DNA of 64,000 nucleotides. It comes from Congeria kusceri. Lineage: Eukaryota > Mollusca > Bivalvia > Myida > Dreissenidae. Numbering within the stretch: the first letter of the stretch is position 1; each line of letters begins with the position of its first letter. The translations under genes were made by a program, and so were the position numbers. Shown piece by piece: positions 1-12,038 of the stretch. The notes under the pieces are model-generated. The model had not been told where the DNA came from and did no database searches. It saw only the letters and a list, made by a program, of their open reading frames with translations. The stretch covers positions 49,474,516 through 49,538,515 of the forward strand of contig CM051033.1 of the NCBI GenBank assembly GCA_027627225.1. Direction: 5' to 3'.

Positions 1-294
1 TCATACATTTATTCGCGAATTTGTAAGAAGCATGTTGCCTTTTTGTATTTGATTATGTATTTTTAATAGTTAAACTCGTCCTATTTAACGGAACGTAGCA
101 TGCAATCTTATTTATTTTCGCCAAAGCGAGCATACTTAATTTTAGTGTGATAGTTAAAGTCTATATTCGTATTTGTATGCAAATTATAAGGGTAAAGACG
201 AGAGAAAAAAACTTCGCGTATGTGCATCTTGAATATAGAGGAATTTAACTGGCGGATACTGGACATTGTGTCTCTTTTCAATGACTAAATTTAC
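1..294. other. Intron 3 of the mucin-like gene, no exon seen
   Basis: Starts on the minus strand with the donor GTAAAT and runs off the window. AT-rich, with no coding-like stretch on either strand. Confidence 0.5.
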
Positions 295-876
295 CTGTGT
301 AATTTATGGAATATTCCGTGTTGGTCGTAGTTTTGCCAAGACAGTCTTCGGGAAATATCGTTTTACCAACTGTTGTTGTTGGAGTCGTAATATAGCTACT
401 GTTCACTATCGGTATCTTAGATGTATGTGAGTCAAAGTCTGTGGTCGATGACATTGCACTTTCTGTCTGGATTATCATTGTAGTTGAAACGTCCATGTAA
501 GTGGTTTTTGTGTAAACGGATTCAGTACTATTACGTACGTTGTCTGTAGAGGTTCCTGTCACTGTTGTTGGTGGTAAGGTTGTTGCAATGTTTGTTGTTA
601 GAGATGCTGTTCGCGAGGCATTTGTAGTGAAGATCGCGGTAGAGTTGACGCTTGTAGAATTTATTGCAACTGTCGTTGGTGGTAAGGTACTGTTTCCTGT
701 TGTATATGTTCGCGTGGCACGTGTAGTGATAATGACAGTAAAGTTGGCAGCATTCTCTGTTTGTGAGATCGTTGAAAGGGTGCTCGTAATACGACTTGTG
801 TGTTTCATGCTGCTGGTACTTGGCTTAGTAGTAAATAACATTGAAGTAGAAATAACTGTTGGTGCTGGTGTCGTAG
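295..876 (-). CDS. Exon 3: Thr/Ser-rich mucin-like exon
   Basis: 582 nt, a symmetric phase 1-1 exon. The acceptor is ttattgttattgcag before 876 and the donor is ACAG|GTAAAT at 294. It encodes ~194 residues dominated by T and S, with at least two diverged internal repeats around TLPPTTV and many N-x-S/T sequons (GNST, VNST, TNAS). Symmetric 1-1 exons can be duplicated or skipped without frame change, typical of mucin genes. The open frame extends upstream into a trinucleotide repeat that would give a poly-Leu start, but there is no in-frame ATG there and the acceptor lies between, so that part is intron. Confidence 0.7.
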
Positions 877-926
877 CTGCAATAACAATAATAATAATAG
901 TAAATAACAACAACAACAACAACAAC

Positions 927-967
<41 letters not shown>

Positions 968-3097
968 TAATAACCATGAATATTATTATTATAAACAATA
1001 CAATTATTGAACATACATGTAACCATGATCATGATATATAAATATTCATGTATGTAATATGATTTCTACCAACGTTTCTAATGCTGTTTTTGTGTTCATA
1101 AAACAAACAATCTTAAGTTGTTGCTGCTGATTCATATTATATTTCACATTATTGCACATCAACAACGTGTGCACAAACCAGACTTTCTCGCTACGTTCCT
1201 TAAAGCCGCAGTCCATATAGTATAATTCTTGCATCTTAAATTGTCATTAGTTCTAATGAACTTTAATGACGTTTATTCGACTGAAAACTGTTTCTTATTA
1301 ACAAAAGGCATTTTATAATGTCTATGTTCGAAAACGCTTGGTACGAACGGAATATACACGAATGTACATGCTGATATACTCCAGAGGCATCACCAGCTAT
1401 CGTATTCAGATAACTTTACAATATAAAGTTACCAAAACGTTATTATTTTACCGATTTCAGTGCGGTTTTATGTATTTTAATCGTTAAGATGTCCATTAGA
1501 AACGATTTCTGCAAAGTTTTATTTTTATTAACATATTTCTGGACTGCTGCTTTAAGCTATTCATATAACATTTTTATATCGCTGTGTAACATAAACAATC
1601 ATTTTTTTCGATTGGAACTGTTATGCTTATTAATGCGTCTTAAGTAAAATCGGTACGATATTTTGTTACAGTGTTTGCTTATTGTTTATACACACGTGAG
1701 GTGTATACAATCTGATCGTAATCTTATAGCAATAGCAATAAAATACTGAATGTATATTTGAAAACATACCACAACAGCTCAATAAATACGTGTTTCAGTT
1801 ACTGGTAAAACGACTTTCTGATTGAGTCGTTGGACTTAAATGGTCAACGGCCTACCGACCCTAGCCAAATCCAAAACATTCCACTGTTTCATTTCATAGT
1901 GAAACTATACCACATACTTTTTTAACTAAAACCACAAGGAGCACAGACCTCCGCCAAGTAAGCCCATTTACCCTAAATTTCAATAGTAATTAATCATATT
2001 AAAATATTCCTAGATCCTATTCCGGATCACTTTCACACTTAAATAATGTTTTCATTTGCAAATTTTCAATCTTCAAAAAATGCAATGAAAAGCTATGTAT
2101 AACTTTATGCGTAAAGTTGGTTTACACACACACAAACCATCGCCGAAAAAATCATAACCTTGTCCTATGTATACATACGTAGAATGTCTGATGCTGGTGG
2201 AGCCCCGGGACATACTTGTATCTGAAGGTTTCCATCGCCTTTTTCAATGTAACCAAACTGAAATGAATGCAGTTAACTTAGAGATCCAACTGCGATTGTA
2301 TTATCAATTGGTGATTTATCAATGATTGCAAGACGGCTTGATACGATTGAGTTTAAAGGGCCCACACACTTTGAATGTTATGGTCAATTTTATGGATACA
2401 ATTAAATTGTTATTCATTTTGAGCCACAAACTGTTCAATTATTGTACTCAATATTTTCTTTCATTTTTTATTTAAATGCTTGTCTGACAAGGACGGGTCC
2501 TGTTGTAGTTTTATGCTTCTGTGTTTGGCATTGAACATAATAACACGACAATAGAAGTACTGGGTGAAGAATTGGAAGTCGAAATAAGGAAATGCGAAAA
2601 TGTCATTCAATATGTTCAAAACAGGGAATATAAAATCGAAGTGCCTTTCAAATCTTGTTCTCAGGAAGCAGGGATAGTTTAAAACAACCACTGCAGATTT
2701 TAAAACATTAAATGCAAAATATAAGTATCACAGTTCATCGGTTTAGAGTCGCTCTTAAATTTTTTTTTCTTTATCCAAAAAATTAAATATTGCAACATAT
2801 TATTGATACATAGTACAACATTGCCACATTATTGTTATACTTTTAATAAATATCTGCGATTTCTGATGTGTCTCAATATATTGCATTGATCTTCAATGCA
2901 GATACACACTTCAATATAACTGTAAATTCCATGCATTTACCATATTATTGACCATCGTATTGAAAGTGTATGGGCCCCACAATGTCAAACCATTTTACAT
3001 CTATTTCTCGGCTGTATTAATTCAGCGTATTTCGCGGTCAGAGAGTAGTGCGAATAAAGACCAGGCGTACATTTGTCATTTGTTAATACATTTAATG

Positions 3098-3192
<95 letters not shown>

Positions 3193-4727
3193 CGCGTATA
3201 TACATAGAGCTATGAACCTTTAGTAATCTGTGTTTGCCCGATGATTAATGCGTTATATGTGAGTGTGTATCATTACGCAAAATAAACAGTTTATTGCATA
3301 CATACCTAATTTATGTTAGTTTTAAAATAATACGATTGTTCGTTATAAATATAAATGTATAATTGTCAAATGCATGCATTTAAAACCCAAACCTTAAAGG
3401 GACTACGGCATCTAAGGGCCCCAATGTGTTAATTTCTTTAAAAAATCATCTGCAATTTATAAATGAATACCCGCATAAATATAACGGTTAAAACAGGGTA
3501 TTCATAATGGGAAAAGAATTTACGCATTCTGAGATAAAAATCAATTTATAATATAGGTCTTGTTTGTTTGGCCCTTTTCCTGTTTACATTTTGACATTAG
3601 AATTGGAAGCATTTTTGCAACCATATTTTACTCACGATTCCTTACCTAGCATGATATCGCAGTTGGTTAAAGCGCTGTCTGCTGTCATTTCTTCGTATAG
3701 CTCCTAAGTCGTGAGTTAGATACCCGCTTCGGGTTTTAATTTGTTCAGACTCTTTTGCTTATTAGATTTTATCAAATATATTATTGTGTATGAAATTATT
3801 TTTGATCTATTGAATGCACGTTTTCTAGGATAGCGCATTACTATCATATAACATAATTTATAGTGCAATATGAACCCAATGTTTCGTTGACATAGTCCCT
3901 TTACAATAAGCGGTTGTTCAAGAATGCGCAAATTTTACACACAGATAAATAAAATGTTCTTATAATATTTATGAAGTTGTGCTTAATACAGAGCAATACG
4001 TGTCAATTATTTGATAATATTGGTTGGTTTTGTTCATGTTGGTATTGTTTCGTAAATAGTTATAACGAAAACATGTTCTTGTACTAAAAGTAGATCTACT
4101 CGTATAGAATTTTTATTTCAAATATTTTTCTCCTCTTTTTAAATAGGTGTACAAACAGTGACACCTCTCAGAAGAAGACAAAATATAATACATGTATTTA
4201 CGAGTATACATGTGCACATATAGTTCACAAATACATTGATGATTTAAATTAAACCACCGTTATATAACAGATTGCTTGAGTAATACGAATTTCAAATGTA
4301 ATGCTGCGGATAATATTTATTTAATGAAAATATCTTATTGAAAAGTGCACGCACATTTTCGGAAACCAGAAAAATGTACGCAAATTTTTGAAAACATAAA
4401 AAACGTTCAGTTGTCAGTGAGTCGTAAAATCATTCACTGTGTCTAGCGTACAACTATCGATCAAAACAGGAATACACTAAAATTAAACTAGTTTCATCAA
4501 AACATTACCTGGTGGTCAAAAGCAACTCCGAAATGTCCATCGGCGTCTCTTCCTATGAGAGGCTTGCAGTCAAACTCGTAGAGATACCCTACGACACCAG
4601 AGTGTTGTGCATTGCTATATACCTCTTTTTCTATCCCATAATAGCACAAACAATCGTAGTCGCTAAACACGAGTTGAAGTTGCAGCGACAAGATAATAAT
4701 GTATGTAGCTAAATTAGAGATCGACAT
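295..4727 (-). CDS. Secreted SH3-like/mucin-like protein gene; exons 1-3, 3' partial
   Basis: Gene model assembled from three exons: 4727-4509, 2257-2179 and 876-295. The exons join in phase (0, then 1) and give 293 codons plus one base of open frame. The gene must continue left of the window, because exon 3 ends at a phase-1 donor. Predicted order: signal peptide (about residues 1-22, hydrophobic [12 protein letters not shown]); a ~70-residue domain with a Cys-x-Cys pair, a later FDC and a final QVCPG, resembling a small extracellular SH3-like (SH3b) fold; then a Thr/Ser/Pro-rich stretch of ~194 residues with many N-x-S/T sites. The likely product is a secreted or membrane-anchored mucin-like glycoprotein of mucus or shell-associated type. 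The SH3-like call rests on pattern only (VYSNA...GYLYEFDC...GYI). I do not recognise a named orthologue. Confidence 0.68.
877..2178 (-). other. Intron 2 of the mucin-like gene
   Basis: AT-rich intron bounded by GTATGT and the acceptor at 877. Apart from the AAC/AAT microsatellite next to the acceptor I see no exon, and short frames here have no protein-like composition. Confidence 0.5.
905..973. repeat. (AAC)n-(AAT)n microsatellite
   Basis: About six AAC units run into about seventeen AAT units, with one AAA break near 965. It lies just upstream (minus sense) of the exon 3 acceptor, so on the minus strand it forms a T-rich tract that could act as, or interfere with, the polypyrimidine tract. 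Confidence 0.95.
2179..2257 (-). CDS. Exon 2: end of SH3-like domain
   Basis: 79 nt. The acceptor is ...ttcatttcag before 2257 and the donor is C|GTATGT at 2178. Entered in phase 0 from exon 1 it reads FGYIEKGDG then [11 protein letters not shown], completing the GYI...C pattern begun in exon 1. It leaves one base (phase 1), which is what exon 3 needs. Too short to stand out as an open frame; found by looking for the missing half of the domain. Confidence 0.68.
3102..3200. repeat. (TA)n microsatellite
   Basis: Nearly uninterrupted TA dinucleotides for ~95 bp, ending in TACATA and TACGCGTATA variants. Self-complementary, so it could extrude a cruciform and is a likely length polymorphism. Confidence 0.97.
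3652..3735 (+). mobile_element. tRNA-derived SINE-like head
   Basis: Has an A-box-like segment (TCGCAGTTGGTTAAAGCGC) and, ~45 bp on, a degenerate B-box (GTGAGTTAGATACCC). This is the spacing of a pol III internal promoter. The ends do not pair as an acceptor stem, so it is a SINE head or tRNA pseudogene, not a tRNA gene. Confidence 0.45.
4509..4727 (-). CDS. Exon 1: signal peptide and first part of SH3-like domain
   Basis: 219 nt, 73 codons, phase-0 end. The ATG at 4727-4725 has an in-frame TAA two codons upstream, so it is the natural start. The N-terminus is a clear signal peptide, followed by the mature sequence DYDCLCYYG. The exon ends ...FDHQ at CAG|GTAATG (donor GT at 4508-4507). Reading past the donor adds three residues and then a stop, as expected for an intron. 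Confidence 0.72.
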
Positions 4728-5329
4728 TAGTTAATTAAACGTTACCACTTTAATAATGTATTCAATAAGCGTTAACTTAAACTATTTCATGAGCAATACA
4801 CGTTTTAAATTAACACTAAGCATGGTCATGTGTATGGGAACAAATAATGTCATCCGGTCATATTTATAAACCCTAACCCTATACAGTGAGAAGTTAATGT
4901 GTTGAAATAATTATACATGGTCATGGATAACCCTATCAATTTATGTCACAAGTTATCGTTCTATCGCTTTGTAATCAATATGATATTATCATCAGGGTCG
5001 TTCGACTGGACCTTAATGATACCACTGAACATTACTGCAGTTACCAGTTTACTTCAGTACACCTATACATATGTCGATAAGGGTATATAGTTTTTATATG
5101 GCTAATATACCACATTCATGCGTGTGTTACCATATATAGTCACACAATTGATGGTCAAGGTCCGTATGTGGATTTTTCCCGTAATATGCTATTTCGGCCG
5201 CCACCAACTCGGCCATTATGAATAATTTGCCCGTGAAGGCGCGCACATTCAACTCTATACGTCATCAGCTATAAGTGGCTTTGAAGATGGCTTCGGAGAG
5301 ACTGGTCGGGCCGCTTTCAAATCGTTTGT
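4728..5329. other. Intergenic, 5' flank of the mucin-like gene
   Basis: Upstream region of the gene starting at 4727. AT-rich, with one GC-richer patch around 5195-5310 (ggccgccaccaactcggcc) of unknown nature. No convincing TATA or initiator could be chosen. Confidence 0.3.
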
Positions 5330-5530
5330 TATCCTATCTTCATAGACAAATAACACCCCGTGGGATAAACTAAGCAGTATTTCCACACTGTAGAATGCAG
5401 CAAACAAGTGCAGTATAATGAGGTCATTTTGTTTATTTTCGGGATGTCATTGTAAGTTGATCGTGTTTTTTAGTGATTGTCTTTCGTTTAATTTCAAGAC
5501 TCGTGATTCAGGTTTTCTAAGCCTCGCTAA
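5330..5530. repeat. Dispersed repeat, copy 1 (paired with 13258-13440)
   Basis: Matches 13258-13440 in the same orientation. Shared landmarks in order: CACCCCGTGGGATAAA, a GCAGCAAACA... segment, GTCATTTTGTTTATTTTCG and TTTCGTTTAATTT. The copies differ at many sites, so it is an old element. Confidence 0.75.
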
Positions 5531-5745
5531 ATAATTTTATCGCCATTTAACACCAATTGAGTATTAGTTATGTACACATCCAAATGAAATCGCAATTATA
5601 CCTAGAACTCGATGTCTGGATGCATCCAGGTACATCTGTCAACCTTTATTATTTTTCCCTAGTAAAGCTGATATAGTCCAAACGGCACGATTCAAAACGA
5701 ATTAAACAAACGTGTTACTTATACTAAAACGAACGTATTAAGGAC

Positions 5746-5890
5746 GTTAATGATTAGTTGTGCCATTAAACGATTATCACCCTCAAGCTTATAGTGACCT
5801 GAGGACGTGGTCCCGACGGCCATTATCGACATCCTCGGGTCATTATTGTATCGCATAATCACAAGAATCAACTAATTATTAACTGTTAAT
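5746..5890. mobile_element. Palindromic MITE-like element
   Basis: Outer arms TTAATGATTAGTTG / CAACTAATTATTAA and inner arms AGTGACCTGAGGACGT / GACATCCTCGGGTCATTA form a long imperfect hairpin of ~145 bp. No coding capacity. Confidence 0.6.
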
Positions 5891-6169
5891 CATGCATCAT
5901 TGATATTTTCAATAACACAGATCAAACTAAATGAATGTGCGTTATTATTGTTTGCCTTTATAAATGCATGCCAAAATCTAAATTGCAGTGTCCTTTTCTT
6001 GATTACATACCAAATTGTATAGTGAAAAAAAACTGTAAGTTTCAATCACGGTCAAGTATGTTAACTCATATATAATTTGTATACTTTTATCAGAGGTACA
6101 GTCTACAAACTGGAACAGTGACCCCAGGTTCATAACATTAGGGTATTCAAGTGTATGGTAAGCAAATAA
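5891..6169. other. AT-rich, nothing recognised
   Basis: Non-repetitive AT-rich sequence leading into the ~32-bp tandem array. A minus-strand open frame of ~80 codons overlaps the array, lacks domain features and is not called. Confidence 0.3.
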
Positions 6170-6640
6170 AATTGTATACACGTACATACCAAACAAAAAC
6201 ATGGCAATCACGTACATAAACCAACATGACAAAGGTTATTTACGTACATAAAACAACACGACACAAGTAATCACGCACATAAACCAACATCACACATTGG
6301 AATCGCGTACATAAACCATTACACCGGGTAATCACGTTAAAAAAAAACAACATGATACAAATAAATCACATACATAAACCAACATCACACATGGTAATCG
6401 CGTACATAAACCAACATTACACTGGGTAATCGCGTATATAAAACGACTATTAACAGGGTAATCACGTACATTAACTAATATTACATCGGGTTATCGCGTA
6501 CTTAAAACAACATTTAACAGGTTAATCGCGTATATATAACATGTAAAAGTGTAATCGCGCTCATAAAGCGACATTACACAGGGAAAGCATGAGCATAAAA
6601 CAACATTACACACAGTATTCACGTAAATAAATAAAACTTA
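6170..6640. repeat. ~32-bp diverged tandem array
   Basis: About thirteen imperfect copies of a unit close to ATCRCGTACATAAACCAACA followed by TTACACNGGGTA. The period wanders between 29 and 34 bp. Copies are strongly diverged, with a few (ATCGCGTATATAAAACGAC) hard to align, so the array is old. Confidence 0.88.
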
Positions 6641-7085
6641 ATTTACACGCAGAGGATACTAAAATACGGCTTATGTAAAATTACATGTGCATCTACTAGC
6701 ATAACACTGGGATTTCCCTTTCATCCGACAATGTAATGCAGATTATTAATATATCCTACAACGTAAAACAGATCATAACGTAATTACCACTACTCTAGAT
6801 AAACATAGAGACGTGACCATGTTTCTAGATTAATGTTTTTTCCACCGAAAATAGGTAAAGCATACACACGGGAGGAAACCCGGCGAATGCAATAATACCC
6901 TTATTAAATGAACTGTGCTGATCATTGATCTATACAGACCGACAGCGACCTCTCGGACACCAAAAGTAAACACAGTCCATTTGATAGGGGTATCACTCTA
7001 AATGCATTTTGTAGTTTCAGTTTAAATTGCATTAATTTCAAATATAGTATTCATGTTGATGAACAGACAACTATAAGCAAAAGAA

Positions 7086-7160
7086 GAATGGTCCAGTGGT
7101 GTGCGCGGAATATTTTGGTGACGGCGAACCGGGTTCGATTCTGGTGTGATTTTTTTTTAA
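7086..7160 (+). mobile_element. tRNA-derived SINE head, copy 1
   Basis: A-box ATGGTCCAGTGGT and B-box GGGTTCGATTCTGG with tRNA-like spacing, followed by a T run. A second copy sits at 54452-54530 in the same larger duplicated block, so at least part of the match is by duplication rather than separate insertion. Confidence 0.65.
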
Positions 7161-7289
7161 AGTTTATTTTTAATTGAAATTAATGAAGTGATATCTGTTG
7201 CTTTTTTATTTTTTGTCATCTGTACGTTTTTGTGCATTTTCAATAGCATGACAATCATAACAAAGACAAAATAGAAAACAATCACGCCT

Positions 7290-7365
7290 TTTACTTGTTG
7301 TGTCGGTCTCAGAGTCAGCAGCATCCTGTTTACTGGATCTGTCCGTATAAGAGTCATCAAAAGTC
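7290..7365 (-). pseudogene. Remnant of the terminal exon of the 54.6-56.4 kb gene
   Basis: On the minus strand this reads ADSETDTTSK, close to the ADESETNTASE of the terminal exon at 54801-54638. Here the frame has upstream TGA codons and no stop at the matching position. It lies at the same place within the duplicated block, so it is read as a broken paralogous exon. Confidence 0.45.
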
Positions 7366-7417
7366 ATCAACAACATTATATTCTATATACTACTTTTATA
7401 ACCTGGAAAAAAAACGT

Positions 7418-7494
7418 TTCAACAGCAGGACTCGAACTCATGATCATTGGTTCAAAAATACCGCACCACGCTTTTACCACCTGAGCCATTTAAT
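7418..7494 (-). mobile_element. tRNA-like SINE head on minus strand
   Basis: Minus strand carries an A-box ATGGCTCAGGTGGT and a B-box GAGTTCGAGTCC ~45 nt apart. The putative acceptor ends do not pair. It faces the plus-strand SINE head at 7086 across ~330 bp. Confidence 0.5.
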
Positions 7495-8500
7495 CATATC
7501 GATGGTAGTGGATATATACCAATACAGACGTTCACGGTACCAGTGCAGTGAGTTACCATTTCATTGCTGTTACCTCGCTTTATGATGTACCTATTTTTGG
7601 GACAAACCATTAATCTAGTACATGGTCACGTCTCAATGCGCACTGTCTATCTATACCCGGATCGACTAGTCCATGTTTATAACGGTTGTCACTTGCATTT
7701 TTAACCGACTGTGTTTTGTACGCACGAACACACACAAAAACAAGCCACACAATAGAAACTATAATACTTATTTCGAACAACGCAAATTATTGCTTGTTAA
7801 TCGTAAGTGAAAATACCAAATGCATTGCTTCAAGGATGAAACAGCATTTTACGTACTTGAATATGCACGAAACAATGGTTTTCAGGTAAATTCACCGTTA
7901 CACAGGAATTTCAAAAACATCAGGCACACTTAACAAAAAAGACACTCAAAATAAATGTAGTTGTCGCCCTTCTTATCAGTTTAATGATTGTAACATCATG
8001 CTTTGGAAAGAATCACAACTAATATGCAGTGTTAACTTATCGGCTGTAACGTGTGAAGATTTTGCATGACAGCGTGTGTTAACATTAGCACCAGATATAG
8101 TTCGTGCTGTAATAGCATAGTGTTATATATCATTAAATAAAAAGTTACTGACAAAATGAAAATCACTGCAACCTGTTTTAAAAAAAAGAGGATACAAAAC
8201 TGTGATTTACAAGCGGCATTAATAAAAAACTTTCCCCTCATATGTTTTTTACCTATTTAAAAAAACGCATGTAATGTTCTGAAGTGATGCGCACAACTTT
8301 TGATATAAGTGAAGAGAAAGATAGTGAATATTATAAAATAGTGTAACACATATTGCTACATAGTATATAGTATACATATTGATAATACCCAACATAATAC
8401 CAACGTGTATTTTATTAAATTGCATAACGAATAGAATTGCCTCATGGTTGTCTAAACAAATTTAATTAAATAGTGGGTGCTATGAGGTGTATTTAAATGA

Positions 8501-9168
8501 CAGATACAGCGAACTGTTTCGGAAACGCCTATAACAGATACAGGAAAGTGATTCGGAAAACTTGACAGAAAAGACGCCTATAACAGATACAGCGGACTGG
8601 TTCGGAAAACTTGACAGAAAAGACGCCTATAACAGATACTGCGGACTAGTTCGGAAAACTTGACAGAAAAGACGTATATAACTGATACAGCGAACTGATT
8701 CGGTAACCTTGACAGAAAAGACGTCTATAACAGATACAACGAACTGATTCGGAACACTTGACAGTCGACGTCTATAACAAATACAGCGAACTGATTCGGA
8801 CAACTTGACAGTAACGACGTGTATAACAGATACAGCGAACTGATTAAACAAATTGACAGAAAAGACGTCTATAACATATACAGCGAACTGATTCGGAACA
8901 TTATCAGAAAAGACGCCTATAACAGATACAGGGAAGTGATTCAGTAAAATTGGCAGAAAAGACGTCTATAACAGATACGGCGAAATGATGCGGTAAACTT
9001 AACAGAAACGACGTCTATAACAGATACAGCGAACTGATTCGGACAACTTGACATAAAAATATGTCTATAACAGATACAGCGAACTGATTCGGAAAACCTG
9101 ACAGAAAAGACGTTTATAACAGATACAGCGAACTGATTCGGAAAGCTTGACAGAAACGACGTCTGTAA
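8501..9168. repeat. 49-bp satellite array, ~14 copies
   Basis: Copies begin (at CAGATAC or its variant) at 8501, 8535, 8584, 8633, 8682, 8731, 8778, 8827, 8875, 8923, 8972, 9021, 9071 and 9120. The dominant step is 49 bp. The unit contains GATACAGCGAACTGATTCGG and TTGACAGAAAAGACG. Because 49 is not a multiple of 3, frames across it are artefacts. The corresponding place in the right arm (53.55-53.64 kb) has no array. Confidence 0.96.
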
Positions 9169-9990
9169 ATAAGACAAGCAGGTCAGACAATTCGGTTTTT
9201 CTGATTTGTGTCTTGTACTTATCCAATTAACGACAATCAAACTATGAGCTTGTCATTCGAATTCGTCCTCGTATACATTTTAATTTCAATAGAAGTACAT
9301 AAGACATTCATTAAGCCACATCATGTTTCCTTTTGTACATACGCAAACACGCTTTATAATAATTGCATATTCAACTTTTTTGAACCGGACGAAATTTCGT
9401 TATGAACATAGCAGTTCAGAAGAACAATAACATTCGCAATTAATTAAATATATAATAGCATATATGTCATATGTAATATATGTCAATGTTTCATTAAAAC
9501 TAATAATTTCACCATCGTTACAGGAATGGTAAAACGTTTTATACTAATGTAAACCCACATTCAACACTTGTGATCCTTTAAATAATATTGATAGATACCA
9601 ACACAGCTTTTTCCAATAATGTATTCTTTTCCTGTTATATGCGCTGTACATTTTATCAATATCGGAAATGACATTTTGTCACTTACTTTATATGTTGTCA
9701 TCTTTGAATATTTTTATTTTGTATGCATTGATTGTGTAATAACATTCGTACCCTTGCAGTGGTGTGTGTAGGACTTGAAGGAATAATGATAAATCTAATA
9801 ACGTACCGTGAATAACAAAATTCAATGATTATAGAATGTTGGCCCAGTAGTTATGCATCGGGGTCGTTTTGCATGATTGCATTTTGCTCGGCGTCGCGTA
9901 CGCTTTGGATGGGTGCCTATGATTCTGACGAGTCCTCCGCATATTCGAATTATAAAAACGGTGGCATACCGTTTTAGAAAGATGTGTCTG
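9169..9990. other. Non-coding sequence conserved with the right arm
   Basis: Contains 9270-9610 and 9850-9960, which match 53.28-53.55 and 52.94-53.04 inverted. The 9840-9960 part (TGGCCCAGTAGTT...) looks like a decayed tRNA-derived SINE. No exon seen. Confidence 0.45.
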
Positions 9991-10295
9991 TTTAGGCATT
10001 GTTAGACCGTATACAGCTCACGCTGTATACAGCTTAGTGCGAGCTGTTTACGTAAGTTGATAACGTATACAGCTTACGGTGAGCCATATTCGTTGATTGA
10101 CAACGTATAAAGCTTACGTTAGCTGTATACGTTGGATATATACATACACTTTTGAAATTGATATTTCGTCTTAACGTATATAGCTCACATGGTGAGTGAC
10201 TAGTATAAAACATAATTGTTGATACACGTATACTAGATCGTCATCACCACCATCATAATCTTCGTCGTATAAGTAGAAGTTAATCTAATAGCAGT

Positions 10296-10806
<511 letters not shown>

Positions 10807-11040
10807 CATAAACAAAACATTAATTCAATTAAAGTAAAAACAGAAATCATGATCAAACTCTAGTAGGAAAAGCATCAGTAGTAGCAGCTGCAGTATCCTC
10901 CTCCTCAACTTCAAATTTAACTTCATCAAATTATCAGCGGTCTCAAAAAAGGTGGTAAATACAAACAAGAGTCCGCGGCGACTATATTGCTCAACAAACA
11001 ACACCTATATTAAGAACCAGTAGTGTTTATGAGTCCCGCC

Positions 11041-11640
11041 AATTTCCGCCATGTTCACAATTTTTAAAGGGCCACCCAAAACGCATCTGAGCGAAACGAC
11101 ATTTAAATAAGTATAATAGTTTCAGAAAACTAGATTTTTAAAGTTTCTCTGATACCTATGTTTTTCACAATTTATATGGAGGGCGACCCAAAGAACATTT
11201 GTGTCACATGCTTGTTCAAATTAGACCTGAAGTTTCTATGCAAATTTGGAAAGTTTCCCACATTGACATAAAACGAAAATAAGCCCCGTTCCTGTGGCAG
11301 CCATGTTTTGTCGCTGATTGCAATACATTTTAATAATTTAGAGGGTTGCCTAAGAAGAACATTTGTGCCATTTGTTGTGTTTTTGATCAGTCGCGGGATA
11401 TCCGAGAAAAGGATTTATGAAGGTTTTCCTGTCGTTTGCCGTGGTAATCAGAGTGTTAAATGATATGACAAATTTGGTAGAGGACCACCCAAAGATTATA
11501 TAGGTGAAATGTCTTTCAATTTGGGTCAGTAGTTTAGAGAATATGTCGTTTGAAATAATTTTAGTCGGACAGAAGGACGTACGGCTAACGCCGGACAAAT
11601 CGGATTCTAATAACTCTCTCTCACCCACGGCAGAATAATG
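11041..11640. repeat. Degenerate tandem repeat with GGGCCACCCAAA motif
   Basis: Units of roughly 150 bp recur at about 11065, 11175, 11340 and 11475, each with a GAGGG(C/T)NACCCAAAGAACAT-like core preceded by CAATTT. The same motif occurs in the repeat at 61655-61855. A GGACGGACGGACGG tract follows at 11702. Confidence 0.65.
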
Positions 11641-12038
11641 ACCTCTGTAACGTTTCTAATAAATGTTAATGTGATTGAAGGACAACGAACAGTCGAAAGG
11701 GCGGACGGACGGACGGATGGAAAGACAGACAGACACACTACGTATACAACTTCTAACACAGCAACAGCAGCAACAGCAGCAACACGACTTCAACCATGCA
11801 TTCGCAAGACTGTGGCCAGTACGATGCTGATGATTTTGCTGACGAAGATGGTGATAATGATGATGACCATAGTCATCTTTTAGACATGAACTTTATACGG
11901 CGATATGCAGCATCTTGACGTATAAAGCTTATGGTGGGCTGTATTCGGTGTAAGCTGTATAAGGTTTTATAGTCAACGTATACAGCTCACGCGTAAGCTG
12001 TATACGGCGTGAACTGTATATGGTCTAACAAGGCATCT

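Larger units (their letters stand above)
2258..4508 (-). other. Intron 1 of the mucin-like gene
   Basis: 2.25-kb AT-rich intron. Holds a long TA microsatellite and a tRNA-derived SINE-like copy, listed separately. No further exon seen. Confidence 0.5.
6935..7370. repeat. Duplicated block paired with 54290-54700 (direct)
   Basis: Collinear with 54290-54700: GACAGCGACCTCT..GACACCAAA, then CAACTATAA, then a SINE head with GTGACGGCGAACCGG, then GAAGTGATAT, then a TGTGTTGGTCTCAGA exon remnant. Direct orientation here contrasts with the neighbouring 7690-8240 block, which matches 53640-54230 inverted. One of the two loci has therefore had a further local inversion. Confidence 0.75.

Noticed and set aside
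877..1032. Poly-Leu N-terminus extending the mucin-like frame, and an overlapping poly-Tyr frame
   Set aside because: No in-frame ATG; a good splice acceptor at 877 puts the repeat in the intron. The Leu run only mimics a signal peptide.
4870..4882. Telomere-like CCCTAACCCT
   Set aside because: A single short occurrence, no array.
7418..7494. tRNA gene on the minus strand
   Set aside because: A and B boxes are present but the 5' and 3' ends do not form an acceptor stem; treated as a SINE head.
8627..9240. Minus-strand frames rich in NQFAVSVID-like repeats
   Set aside because: Translations of the 49-bp satellite. The period is not a multiple of three and the repeats appear only where indels reset the frame.
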